Assembly (NCBI RefSeq): GCF_035046485.1
Contig: NC_085138.1
Location: 95,521,766 to 95,585,765, forward strand
DNA: 64,000 nucleotides
DNA from: Aedes albopictus
Lineage: Eukaryota > Arthropoda > Insecta > Diptera > Culicidae
Direction of reading: 5' to 3'
In this document: one piece after another, positions 33,171 through 45,310 of the stretch
Layout: the number at the start of each line of letters is the position of its first letter
How positions within the stretch are numbered: the stretch's first letter is position 1
The notes under the pieces: model-generated
Database searches by the model: none
What the model saw: the letters and a program-made list of their open reading frames with translations, nothing else
What the model was told of the DNA's origin: nothing
Translations under genes and position numbers: made by a program

Positions 33171-33698
33171 TTAACAAAAAACACGCTTAAAACTACGCTT
33201 ATTGACCTCACGTGACACATTAAAATCGAATACAGAATAACAAGTATTGAACAGACGAGACATATCACGAATAGGCTCATGAGCGCTGTAATTGGTGCTT
33301 GCTGACGGAAGGTTGAGGAACGGATGAGACCTCAGACTACGTCGACGAGTGTTAATATGCAGCATTCCAAGCAGATTGGGACAGTCGATGTTACCTTGCA
33401 GGAGATCTCCAATAAAGCTGACTTTGGCCACGTTGCGTCTTGCACTAAGAGTTTCCAAATTGATAAGCTGACAGCGACTCTCGTAGCTAGGCAATACTAG
33501 AGGATTCCTCCACCTGAGATGACGTAGCGCAAAACGAATGAATTTTCGCTGAACTCTTTCGATGGGACATGTCTTCAATTGGCTAATGTATCGATAAGAT
33601 TTTACAGAATTTTTAATATTGATTTTGTGTCTTGTTACAACACTGACTGCAGAGAAGAGAAGGCCATCTCCGGAGTCAGAAATTGATAAATATTCCAT
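33171..33698 (-). pseudogene. C-terminal fragment of LINE ORF2 (non-LTR retrotransposon)
   Basis: A 175-codon frame matches, from memory of the family, the region downstream of RT in mosquito Jockey/R1/I-group elements. Telltale phrases are IERVQRKFIRFALR, SYESRCQLINLETLSARR, FIGDLLQGNIDCP and a C-terminal RLFN...FDFNVS. RT and endonuclease are absent, so this is a 5'-truncated dead copy. With the TAAA-type tail at 33055 it spans about 33060-33705. Target duplication not located. Confidence 0.82.
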
Positions 33699-34440
33699 GC
33701 TGTTGGTCGCGACACCTAGCGGTTGAAATCACACTTTTTACACGGAAAATTTCAACCGTGTTGACACGAAACAGCAAAGTATTTCGGAGGCAGGTACACC
33801 AACTAAAAAACTGTTCCGCAAAAAGATTGTGTTTAACTAGAATGTATTTCGGGGACACAGTCAAAGTTGCTTATCTCTTAAAACCGTAAATAGAGTACAC
33901 GATACAATAGTGGTGGGAATATGTATAATATCATTATGATAATTAAGAAAAATTCAGTAACAAATTTTGAAAACGACGTATAATTAATGGTGTAGCATTG
34001 ACTATACGTCGTTTTCAAAATTTGTTACTGAATTGGTAAAACACCATCATTATGCTTTATAACAGCCTGCAATTGCAAAACACATCTTTGGAACGTCTAC
34101 CATGTTAATGCAATAGTGGTTTAAACAACAATTGATATGCTCTCAATGAAACAAAATATCGAAAAACAAGAGCATTAATCATCGATATGACGTCATCTAT
34201 TCATTAATTTTGACTTTACCTGAAAGTAATCAATACACTTTGAGCCATGCTGTTGCTTTGACGTTTATACACGATGGAAACGAAATGGGTAGAAACAAAA
34301 TAAATCGAGTCGATTTCTCACGCCAAAAATGTACCACTTTTCGTGTGGTCGGTTTGTTCTGAGATGCCCTTCTCTTCTCTGCTGACTGGCACTGGATGAA
34401 AAAAGTACTATATTTTTATTAAAGGACAAATGTAATTCCT
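33699..34440. other. Unassigned stretch with one perfect hairpin
   Basis: No gene seen. The hairpin at 33952-34033 is listed separately. Confidence 0.35.
33952..34033. repeat. Perfect 31-bp inverted repeat, 20-nt loop
   Basis: The arm at 33952-33982 (starts ATTCAGTAACAAATTTTG) is exactly complementary to 34003-34033. The 82-bp unit would fold into a pre-miRNA-sized hairpin or cruciform. It could equally be a very young MITE. Confidence 0.9.
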
Positions 34441-34599
34441 TTATGAATGAGTGTAATTCAATTGCGCCCTGTTAAAATGTAAAAGAAATAGCAAAAAAAA
34501 AAACCAGAACAGAAAAAACGAATATTTTTTTAATAAAGTTTCTAAAAAATGTAATGAATCCTTTAAAAAATATTGAGTTAATTTGATGAGGTTATTCCC

Positions 34600-37500
34600 A
34601 AACAAAACCGAAGAGATCGCAAGCAAATTACCGGAGGAAAGAATTTCCCAAAGAAATTATCCAGGAAATTTTTAGAACTTCAAGGCGACATTCACCAAAG
34701 GAATTTCCAAATTAATTTGTGCGGCAATTTCGAAAGGAATTGCCGAAAGTAATCTCAGAATTACCGAATAAAATATTACAAAAAAAAAATCTACACTAAA
34801 CGGCATGGGTAAAGCATCAAATGTGCAACATAGTATTCGGAGTGTAAGCATTCAACTAGGCATGAAAACATAATTTGAAAAAACACCGTTTCTCGAGAAT
34901 GGCTTGCCGGATCATTTTGTTGGTAGCTGCACAACTTCTAAAGCCCCGTGGTATGCCTTTCCCTTTCTTGATATCGCGCATTGAGCCGAAATGACGATCG
35001 AAAAACCTCGATTTTTTCAATTTTCCAAAATTTCAAATCAATGCCCCCCTTTTTCTCAGAAAAGGGAAGGGTCAAAACTTCAGATTAAGGAGTTTCTAGT
35101 CGGGAGCAAGCAGAAATTTAGAGCTGGGCAAAAAATGGTCAAACCGTGCTATCTTCAATTCTGTTCAATTCTCATATCGGTAATTCCTTTGGAAATTTCT
35201 TCGGCAATTATTTTTGGAATTTTTTCGTAGTTTACTCAAATTCTTCGGAAATTTTATTGGCATTTTTTTTTATTTTCCGTTGACAATTTCTTTGGGAATT
35301 TCTTCAGCAATACCTTTGATTTGTTTAGGCAATTTCTTTCCAATTTTATCAACATTTTTATTTTGTGAATTTCTTTGGCAACTCATTTCAGCGCGTAAGA
35401 GCGTAATTGCTTTTATTTTGGAAACATCAACTTCTTCCAACTCTGTGGATCGCATTTAATGTTTCCCACATAGTTCACTGACACTACTAGGAAGAGAAAT
35501 TGATCCTCTTACGAAAGTGGCAGTGAAATTCGTGGGAGCTATGAAATACGACCCACGCTCTTAATTTTGAATACCGGTTTCGGTATTTTTTTGACGAAAT
35601 TAGAGCAGTTGAACACAGCAAAAATGGTGCTTCCAAAAACAGTTACGTCCTTTTGAAATGTTAGTGCTCATCTGTTAACTTCTATGAGAATTAATTATGC
35701 AATTCCTTCCGCAGTGGCTTTGGGAATCCCTTCAACAACTGTCGGTAATTCCTTTCGAATGTCCTTGGGTAATTTCAGTAATTCCTCCTGATTTATTTGC
35801 ATATTTCTCCTGCATTACTTTTGGGAGTTCGATCGGAAATGCTTTCCGAAAGTTTTTGAGCATTTACTGACATTTTTCTTTTTTTTTTTCAATATTTGGA
35901 AACTGTCGCCTTGAAGATCTGAAAATTTCTTGGGTTTGAGTAATTTCTTTGGGAAATTCTTTCCTTCGGTAATTTCCTTGCGATCTATTCGGTTTTTTGT
36001 TTGGGAGTTCATCTGGCGAATCCTTCGTTTATTTTAATTCCCACGGCAATTTTTTTAAGAATTCCTGAATTACCCACCGAAAGTTACCTCATCAAATTCT
36101 TTGGGAATTTCACTGAAAATTTCTTTCGAAGTTCGTCATTTAATTTGGGATTTCTTTCGAGAACTAGCACGTCAATGGTATTGAAAATTTCTTTGACAAT
36201 TCCTTCGGACACTCCCAAGGCATTTCCTGTTTAAATTTCTATGGTATTTCATTTGGAAATTTAATCGGAAACTTACTCAACATTTTTTAGGGATTTACAA
36301 CTTTTTTAAAAACTTTGTTAAAAAAAAAAATGTTATTTTTTTCTGGATTTTTTTTTTTAATTTTTTTCAGTTATTTCTTTTTGGAGCCTTTAGCGATTTC
36401 TTTGTGATTTTTTTCAGAAATCCCTATATTTTCATAGTCATTTTACCGCACAAGTCCATCTTCTTCCAGTCGGAAATTTATCAAGGTATTTTTCATTGAA
36501 ATTCATTTGCGATTTCCTTCGGCAATACCTTTGTGAATTTCTTCTCAAATTTCAAAAGATGTTTCATTCGAAATTCCCAAAAATATGCTATTATTCTGCA
36601 CTTCCACTATATACTAGCGTGGTTCAAAAAATCATTTTTGCTCCACACCGCTTATTCGATTCCTAACCAGATTATATGCCTTCTCACAAAATTTGAGCTC
36701 ATTTGGTTGAAAACTGGGACTGCACAAGCCCGCCAAAGTTTGTATGGGAATTACTATGGGAAAATGATGTTTTTCATTCAATCGACCGTAGCATTTCCAC
36801 AAGTGCCCTATTGAATTAGTCGACCCTTGGTAATACTAGGCTACTCTATCAGCTACAACTTTGCCGAAGACCGCATTCAAATCGGACGCCTCATTAATTA
36901 GTTAACGATTTGTATCCAACTGGGCAAACTTTAGCTATGATCCTCCAGCTTCCCAGTTGGCAACATTGCTGCATATGACTCCAATGATAGCACACTGATA
37001 TCATGGCTACTATGTTCCACTGCAGAATGCAGTGATGCCCACCGAATAGTTTAACCATCATGAGCAAAGATTTCGATTCTGGATAAAAATCGGTAACTAA
37101 TTAATGAGGCGTCCGATTTGAATGCGGTCTTCGGCAAAGTTGTAGCTGATAGAGGTGCCTAGGATTACCAAGGGTCGACTAACCCACTAGGGCACTTGGG
37201 GAAATGCTACGGTTGATTGAATGAAAAACATCGTTTTCCCATAGTAATTCCCATACAAACTTTGACGGGCTTGTGCAGTCTCAATTTTCAACCCAATGAG
37301 CTCAAATTTTGTGAGAAGGCATATAATCTGGTTAGGAATCGAATAAGCGGTGTGGAGCAAAAACGATTTTTTGAACCACGCTACTATATACCCTTCGGAA
37401 GTTGTTACAAGACTTTTTTTTTTACAAAAAAGTACTCTCAAACCTTTTTTATTTAATCGCTTCAGCAGTTCTTTTGGTAATTTTCTTAGCAATTTTATTG

Positions 37501-38431
37501 GGCATCTTATTTTATGGAATTTACGCAGCATTTTTTTTCGGAAATCTCTTGGAGAATTTCTTCGGTAATGCCTTCTGTTGTTGATTCGGCAATGCTTCTG
37601 AGAATTTCTTAAAACATTCCTTTTGAATTCCCTCAGCAATTCGTGTATATTTTCTGTAAATGCTTTGGGAATTTCTACACCTAGCCCTTCGGAATTGACC
37701 CAGCAATTTCCTCTGGAAATCTTTCAGTAAACCTTTCAAAAATTCCATGCAGAAAGAATTTACCATATTCTTTTGGGAATTCCTATTGCAATAAAATAAA
37801 ATCTTCGGAAAATTTTTTCATGAATTCTGCACTAATGCTTTTTGTAATTTTTGCGTTTCTTCGAGAATATCTTCCAGCAATTCCTTATGAACGTACTTTG
37901 GAACTTTTTTCGGAATTTCGTTGACAAATATTTTGAAAAAAAAAATCAATCAAACATCTTTGAGGTTTTGTCGGGAATTTCGTTGGAAATTTCTTCGACA
38001 ACTTTTTCAGAATTCCCTTGTTAATTCCTTCTGAAATAGCTTTGGAACTGCCTTCGCCAATTCCATTGAAAATTCCTTTCGTTGTTCCTATGAGTCCTGC
38101 AGCAATTCTTTTAGAGGTCTTCGAGAGAACCTTCAGAAATTTTTTTGCGAATTCATGCGGAATTTTTTGTTGAATTTTTTCGACGAATCCATTGGAATCT
38201 TTTTCCGAAACATATTTAGGTATTCCTTTGCTTGCCAATTTTTTTTTGAAAATTTATTCGGAAACTTTAATGGGAATTCCTTCGGCAATTTTATTGGGAA
38301 TTTCTCAGGCGTGTTTCGAAAATTCCTTCGATTTTTTTCATGCGACAGTTTCTATAGGAATTACTTTAGAAATTGGTTTGGTAATTCCATTTTAGACTCC
38401 TTCGATTATTACTATTATTTGATTCGATCAT
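34600..38431. repeat. Degenerate TTCCTTCGGCAATTTC repeat field
   Basis: Short diverged units (GGAATTTCTTCGGCAATT and relatives) in plus polarity, with reversed units at 34630-34780. The 769-bp foldback copy 2 interrupts it. Numerous short frames are repeat artefacts. Confidence 0.65.
36615..37383. mobile_element. 769-bp foldback element, copy 2, 8-bp target duplication
   Basis: Same TAGCGTGGTTCAAAAAATC-type ends and exactly the same length as copy 1 at 7089-7857, but inserted in reverse (the central region is reverse-complemented). Perfect duplication CTATATAC at 36607-36614 and 37384-37391. Confidence 0.93.
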
Positions 38432-38563
38432 TGCACAATGGGTCCAGAGCCGTGTTTACGAAGACAAAAATGTTTGTGCCTAAACCTTAAACTTTAGATA
38501 CATGGTGTCTTTGGGAAAGTTTCTTCTTATTTTTCGACCTTTTTTCTCATTATTGTAAAATTA

Positions 38564-40272
38564 GGGTGGTCCCTCTGGTTTCGCTGATCCAAACATCTGC
38601 TTTTTAATAGTTTTATGTACGTTCATAAAATGTTCTACAAAGTTCTAAAAGAACTTATTTGGAGCAAGTTTGCCGAAGAAACCATTACTCTATCTCTTAT
38701 GGTTCCTAACTTATAATTATTTTAAAGATTCATGTTAGGGTGATCCATGAATTTCAGTTTTCCTGAAATAACTTTTAATTCGTTCGTTTTTAGTAAATAC
38801 TTTGTTCCGAGCACTTTTAGAACTATCAACGACGCATATTTTTTCCAAAGAGCTCAAAGTTCTAACTCTCATAGTTAAAAAAATATTGGCATTTTTCTTC
38901 GAAAAATCACTTTTTTTTCAAAATGTCATCTCAAAAAGGAGCAAATGGATTTTCAATCTTCCGGTTGCATTGGAAAGATCGTACTCTGTTCTATTTATGG
39001 TGAAAAAACTGCAGGTACCTTTTTTGTTCAAAACTTTTTATGAAATTTTGAAAATACGATTTTTTTCATGGAAATGCAGTTGTAACTTTGAAAATCGATG
39101 AGATACAAACTTGGCGTCTTCGACAAGTGAGTTCTTGGCTGCTCTAAAAGTGCCCAGAACAAAGTATTGCGAAAAAAACAACACATAAAATTATATTGAA
39201 TAAAAACCGATTTTCATATGGAAAGCGGAACAATTTCAGCAAACTCGACTAGTCTTTGTTAGATAGATCGAAGCAACCATGTCGAAAATGTTGAAATATG
39301 CTTATAATCCATAATTCGTCAATGAACTCAACTTAAAATGTGATTTTGAGCTGATTTCCATCAATTTAATTTCAATTTCATCACTTCAATGTATGGATAG
39401 TGAAAATGTCAATCACTAGTATATGTTCATGTTAACGTAAAAGCCTATCAAAGTTACATGATTTACAATATCTTATCAACATTGTGCCTAAATGGTGATG
39501 ACAGTATAAATAAACATTGGTTCTATAATGAAATGGATGACCATTTACCAAGCTACTTTGATCTATCTAACAAAGACGAGTTGAATTTGCTTGAAATGTG
39601 TCATTTTTTTATATGAAAATCTGTTTTTACTCAATATAATTTTATGTGTTGATTTTTTCGCAACACTTTGTTCTGGGCCTTTTTATAGCAGCCAAAAACT
39701 CACAATTTTGTCGAAGACGCCAAGTTTGTATCTCATCGATTTTCAAAGTTACAACTGCTTTTCCATGAAAAAAAATCGTATTTTCAAAATTCAATAAAAA
39801 GCTTTAAACAAAAAAGGTACCTACAGTTTTTTCACCATAAATAGAACAGAGTACGATCTTTCCAATGCAACCGGGAGATTGAAAATCCATTTGCTCCTTT
39901 TTAAGATACGGCTTTTTGAAAAAAAAGTTATTTTTCGAAGAAAAATGCCAATATGTTTTTAACTATGAGAGTTAGAACTTTGAGCTCTTTGGAAAAAATA
40001 TGCGTCGCTGATAGTTCTCAAAGTGCTCGGAACAACGTATTCACGAGAAACGAACGAATTAAAAGTTATTTCAGGAAAACTGAAATTCATGGATCACCCT
40101 AACATGAATCTTTAAAAAAATATAAGTTAGGAACCATAAGAGATGGAGTAATGGTTTCTTCGGCAAACTTGCTCCAAATAAGTTCTTTTACAACTTTGTA
40201 GAACATTTTGTGAACGTACATAAAACTATTAAGATGCAGATGTTTGGATCAGCGAAACCAGAGGGACCACCC
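38564..40272. mobile_element. 1.7-kb TA-flanked palindromic element
   Basis: GGGTGGTCCCTCTGGTTTCG and its complement form the ends. The arms extend about 670 bp each (38564-39230 and about 39590-40272). TA at 38562-38563 and 40273-40274. Frames inside are not recognised as transposase. Confidence 0.87.
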
Positions 40273-40289
40273 TAATTTTATAATAATGG

Positions 40290-42863
40290 CAGGGTTGTTA
40301 CAACAGCGCGGATTTCGCGGATTCCGCGGATTTCGCGATTTTCGCGGATTTGGCGCGGATTTACCCATGGAATTTGGCCCTCGCGCGGATTTGGCGCGGA
40401 AATGATTTTTGTAGTGTGTACAGCGAAATATTTGAATGATTATCGGCATTATCGGCATTGAATTAGAAATTATGAAAAGTAAATATTTGTTTAACCCTCC
40501 TAAGATGTTAGAAGTTTTGCACCACGATAGCGTAGTGTACGTTCAGCGTGCCTGACTGGGACATGTTGACCTTAACATCCTACTAGTGAAGAATTTGGAG
40601 CAAGTTTTCGTTCTGGTGTACGGCAATCGTTTACGAATTTCATCAGCTCTACAAAATATTTTTTTGAAGAAATTGTGCAACGATTCTTCCAATTCCAATT
40701 CCATTGGCATCTTTATTCAACTTTCGAGTCCTTGTTTCTAAAAAAAATCAAATTTGTTTCTAGCAATTCCTTCGAATTTCGACTGTTGGTTATGTTGGGA
40801 GGTATGGCGTTCAGTCTTTGGAGGAATAACTCAAAAATGGATTCTTAAGCTTTCATCCGACGTTTCGGTCGCTATATTGCGCCTTTTCTGGGAATTAACT
40901 ATGCTCCGTTTTATCGTAAGTATGAGCCCACTGCATAGTCCACATTCGTCCCAGACGTAACGAATCGTCCGCCGCCGGCGGCGGTGTTCCTTTGAATGTA
41001 ATATCCGAAAGATATCCGTTTATCGGAAGCCGAAAGGGTAATAGTAATCTGCCCGAATTACTGGTACAATTTTGAAAGGCACCAGCTATATATTTTGAAG
41101 AGATTTCTAGATAAATCCCTAGATTATTTCGGGGAAAAATCTTTTGAAGGGTATTCTAGAGGAAACTGCTAGTAAAAACTTTGGCGAAAAACTCTGGGGG
41201 ACCTCTGTCGGCATTCCTGGATATATTACTGCAGAAATTCTTGGAGAAACTCCTAAAAAATCCAGGAAAACCCTGTAGGAATTTCAAAGGACTCCTCTCC
41301 TCTTCTTGGCGTAACGTCCTCACTGGGACAAAGCCTGCTTCTCAGCTTAGTGTTCAATGAGCACTTCCACAGTTTTTAACTGAGAGCTTCCTCTGCCAAT
41401 GACCATTTTGCATGTGTATATCGTGTGGCAGGCACGAAGATACTCTATTCCCAAGGAAGTCAAGGAAATTTCCTTTACGAAAAGATCCTGGACCGACCGG
41501 GAATCGAACCCGTCACCCTCAGCATGGTCATGCTGAATACCCGTGCGTTTACCGCCTCGGCTAAAGGACTCCAGCAAGTAAATCTTGAAAATTGTCAACA
41601 TTGTCCTTCTAGGATTTTTCCAGTGATTATCCATTTTAAGGGACGTTTTCCTCTGGGCACAACCTTGTGATCAGCTTGTTGCTGTCAGGTCTCGGGGCTT
41701 AAATGTACCTTTACTCTACAGAGAAAGATGCACACTCGTGATGCCAAAAAGAACGGATACTTTTCATGATCAAACGAAGAAGCGTCACGGCTCTTTTTTG
41801 TTGTTTTTGATATATTTGATTTCTATTTCCATAAGGAAGGAGGTTGTTACACAATTTATCCTTCTATTTTTTTAAATTATTATTAACCAAGCTTCTAATA
41901 TTGAAGACACAAGGTCAAGAATCACAAGAAGAGCTGTTTATGCTAGTTCCCTGAACATGATGCTTGATCGTCAAATTTGTTCATTTTGTGTGAAAATAGT
42001 ATTTAATACGCAAAAGTAAATAATGTTGACAATTTAATTAACAACACATTCTTTTACAGCTCAATTCGCAAAATCAATCTCCCATCTTTCCTCATCCTTA
42101 AGGCCACGCAAAATTTTAAAGCCACATGGCTAAAGAGGTTGCAATACCTACTCCCAAATTCCACGGTGTATTATGGACGATGTGAGTTGTTTTCTCAGGT
42201 TTTGCCAAGTATTCTCCTTGGAAAATTCCTCACTGAAGATTCATTCAAGAACTACTAAGACATTACTCAAAAAATGTTCGAAGTGATCTTATGAGAATTT
42301 TTCATGAGTATCCTTCTCAAATTCATACTGGTTTCAAAAAATTCTTAAAATAAATTGTTCGGGTTACTGTCTCCAAAAATATTCAGTAATACTTAAAGAA
42401 AGCCAAGAAAGTTCCATTCTGTTTATTTCAAAGATTTTCTTCAGTTTCTTATAAAAATTTCTTCAGTTTTTTTAAATATTTTTCCCACGAATACACTACC
42501 TAGTTCTTGGGATGTTTCTTCTGAGATTTTGTCTAGAAAATTCTTTTCAAAAATCGCCCAATGGATCTTTAAGAAATGTTTTTGGAAAAAAAATAATGAA
42601 AGTTTTGCCGAAACTCACTTTCAGAAAGCATGAGTTGCGTTGATTTACGAATCAAAAGTTTATTCTTCATCCAGCAGTCCATTCCAGTTAAATGGATTTA
42701 ATGGATTTCTTCAATAACGTGAAGAAAGAAAAAAAAATACCTTCGCGCTCTCGCGGATTTGGCGCGAATTTATTTCCAGTATCGCGCGGATTTGGCGCGG
42801 ATTCAAATTTAGCTCGCGCGGATTTGGCGCGGATTTTTTTCCACTCTTCTCGTAACAACCCTG
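40290..42863. mobile_element. 2.6-kb element, CAGGGTTGTTAC ends, GCGCGGATTT subterminal repeats
   Basis: 12-bp terminal inverted repeat CAGGGTTGTTAC/GTAACAACCCTG. TAATG flanks it at 40284-40288 and 42864-42868. GCGCGGATTTGG-type units cluster just inside both ends (40305-40400 and 42745-42835) in the same orientation. The interior holds a SINE and decayed repeats but no transposase. Confidence 0.78.
41292..41570 (-). mobile_element. tRNA-derived SINE (Feilai-like)
   Basis: On the minus strand: A-box region TAGCCGAGGCGGT (41563-41551), B box GGGTTCGATTCCC (about 41511-41499), then a tRNA-unrelated body with AGAAGCAGGCTTTGTCCCAG and GTTACGCCAAGAAGAGG. AAAGGACTCC occurs at both ends and may be part of the target duplication. 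The family name is tentative. Confidence 0.82.
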
Positions 42864-42984
42864 TAATGAGAAAAAAGGTTGAAAAATAAGAAGAAACTTT
42901 TCCAAAGACACCATGTATCTAAAACTTATGGTTTAGGCACAAACATTTTTGTCTTCGTAAATACGGCTCTGGACCCATTGTGCA

Positions 42985-43620
42985 TTGTCTTTGCGAATTT
43001 CATCTAAAATAACTTCCTTTAAAAATTCCTTTAGCAATTTCAATTGGGAATTTCTCAATTCTCAAAGGAATTGTACGAGAAATTTCACAAAGGAATGGCC
43101 GAAAGATTTCTCAAATAATTTTGCGGAAGAATTGTGAAAGGAATTCCTATCATAATTGCCTATGAAATTTCCAAATAGATGGCGGATAGAATTAGTTAAA
43201 TTGCCTTCTATGAAGTAAAAAAATAAAAGTAATTACCAAAGTATTTTCCAAAAAAAAAAATGAGAAATTGTGAAAGGAATTCCTGAATAAATTTTATTAG
43301 AATTACTAAAGCAATGCTTAAACTTTTCAATAAAATACAAAAAAGATACAGATAAGTTCTCAATAAAGTGCAATTATTTCTTGAAGAGAATGCAAAATAT
43401 TACAATGGATATACTGAAAGAAATTGCCTTTGAAATTTTACAATTTATTTTTATTTGGAAATTTCAACTTCTAGTTCTTTACACAGATATTTACAATACA
43501 AGAAATTATCAAAGAAATTTCTGACCAAATTTCATTTTTACTATCGAAGAAATTCTCATTTCTTTGCCGAAGGAATTTTCTCAGAAATCGCAATATTCGA
43601 AGTGATTACCAATAAAATTA
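42985..43620. repeat. Degenerate GGAATTCCTTTAGCAATTTC repeat, continued
   Basis: Resumes the repeat type seen at 34.6-38.4 kb on the other side of the nested elements, mainly in reversed polarity (GAAATTCC...AAAGGAATTG). Confidence 0.5.
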
Positions 43621-44458
43621 CAAAATTAACAAAACCGTTCTGAAACACGTGATTGTTTTCAAACAATAAAATAAAGAGATTGTCACGATGAATGGTGAGT
43701 TCGAACCAAAAATACAAATTTCCTGTATTTCACGTAATTTTGTGAAGATTGTATAGTCTAAAGATTGAGTATCTCCAGCAGGGTGCAAAATGTTCATAGT
43801 CATTGACTGAAAACAGCACGAATTTGAATGATTCTGCACTGAATATTCAAAACAAACAAATTCATTTTCGCTCTCCCTCTTCACACAGTCAGTCAATTCG
43901 TAGTCATTGCATATGAAGCCGATTGAGAAACATCTTCATAATTACTTACGTTTATGGCTACGATTCTTTCCAAAAATACTCCACAACAATCAAATTGGAA
44001 AAGATCTGTGTAAAACACCGTTAAATGTAATCGAAACGTCAATATTTTATCAGCAATTTAACACTTTGTAAGATGTTTACAAATATTCATTGACTTTCAT
44101 TCAGTTGACAAACGAGTATCGAGCAGCCGAATATGAATATGCAGGCAAGTGAATGAATATTGCAGCACGGTGAACTTCAGCTCGTCTGCTCGAAAATTAT
44201 GCGCCCTGATCTCCAGATATTTATATGCAATATTTTTGCTTTATCAATATAATGAGTGCTCAACAATACAATTTATTTGGGTTCAATCAAAATTTTGAAT
44301 AAATTCATTTTTTTTTGCAAATCGGATGAAAAAATCGGTCTGAATTATAGCGAAGTTGAAATTTACGTTCCCACTGTGTGGGAGACATGACAGTTGGAAA
44401 GTTAGTTTATGTGAAATTCATGCTTTGAAGATTTCAGCCTATTTAATGCAGGATATGT
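43621..44458. other. Unassigned stretch
   Basis: No gene, RNA or paired repeat ends recognised. Confidence 0.3.
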
Positions 44459-44460
44459 TA

Positions 44461-44634
44461 GGGTAGCGCAATGGCCGGTATTTTGGGCACTCTTCGTTAA
44501 CTCAGCCAATTCCAAACCAATTGTACGTATCTCCTCAACGCGTTCCAAAAATTGTGTCAATTGGTTCAAATCTGGCTGAGTTATAGCAGAAATGTGCCCA
44601 AAATAGGAGCCCTGCCGAGATGGTTCCACTTCCC
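44461..44634. mobile_element. 174-bp TA-flanked palindromic MITE (ATAACTCAGTCAAT family)
   Basis: TTTTGGGCAC...TAACTCAGCCAATT faces its near complement. TA at 44459-44460 and 44635-44636. Relative of 18351-19073 and 47586-47800. Confidence 0.75.
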
Positions 44635-44754
44635 TAAGTTATTACAAATTTCCATGTTTAAAGAAAAAATTGAAATATTTTTTGATTGTTTACTGAAATC
44701 ATAATAAACCATAAACAGTTGCAGATGCTATCTCTAGCTTGCTACCCAACCAGA

Positions 44755-45310
44755 ACCACATATCAAGATCATAACAAAATTATGGCAACTGTTGTTAGAA
44801 ATAACAATAGTTGATATCATTCTGTTATAAGGGTTTTTCCGTGTGAATAGCCATAACAAAATTATATTAACATTTGTTGTAACTAGATTATAACAGAACT
44901 TGTTTACACATTTGTTATATTACGCATTATAATATAATTGCCTCATACATAATTTCGTAACACGTTCATTGCAATCTTTGTTGTAATTTTGTAACAAAAT
45001 TATTTCAAAATTTAGAAGATTTTTTGTGTTGGCGCGAAAAAGATTAATAATTTTGGTTATTTTGGTCACGAGAGCCAAGGGATTTATAGCAAAACTTGTA
45101 ACAAATTTGTTCTGAATATATAGCAGACCTTGTTATAATTTTGTTATGATTTCGCCAGTTTAGTCTAACAAAATTTGATATAATCCTGTTATGATTATCT
45201 CTATGTTATACTTTTGTTTAAATTGGAACGCGTGTTATTAGAATTTTTGTTATTATGTTACTGTTGTTACAAAAATCATTGTAACATAATAACACGACCT
45301 GTAATAATTT
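44755..45310. repeat. AT-rich AACAAAATTATAAC repeat field
   Basis: ATAACAAAATTAT and its complement recur many times on both strands, perhaps a decayed palindromic MITE. Ends not resolved. Confidence 0.5.

Larger units (their letters stand above)
38432..42984. mobile_element. Outer hairpin MITE split by two insertions
   Basis: The left arm (38432-38560) and right arm (about 42869-42984) are inverted copies sharing CACAATGGGTCCAGAGCCGT and CAAAAATGTTTGTGCC. Two elements (38564-40272 and 40290-42863) separate them. Without these, the arms would meet in a short AT-rich loop. Confidence 0.8.

Noticed and set aside
41499..41570. tRNA gene (Ser-like boxes)
   Set aside because: It is the head of a Feilai-like SINE with the family's tRNA-unrelated body.
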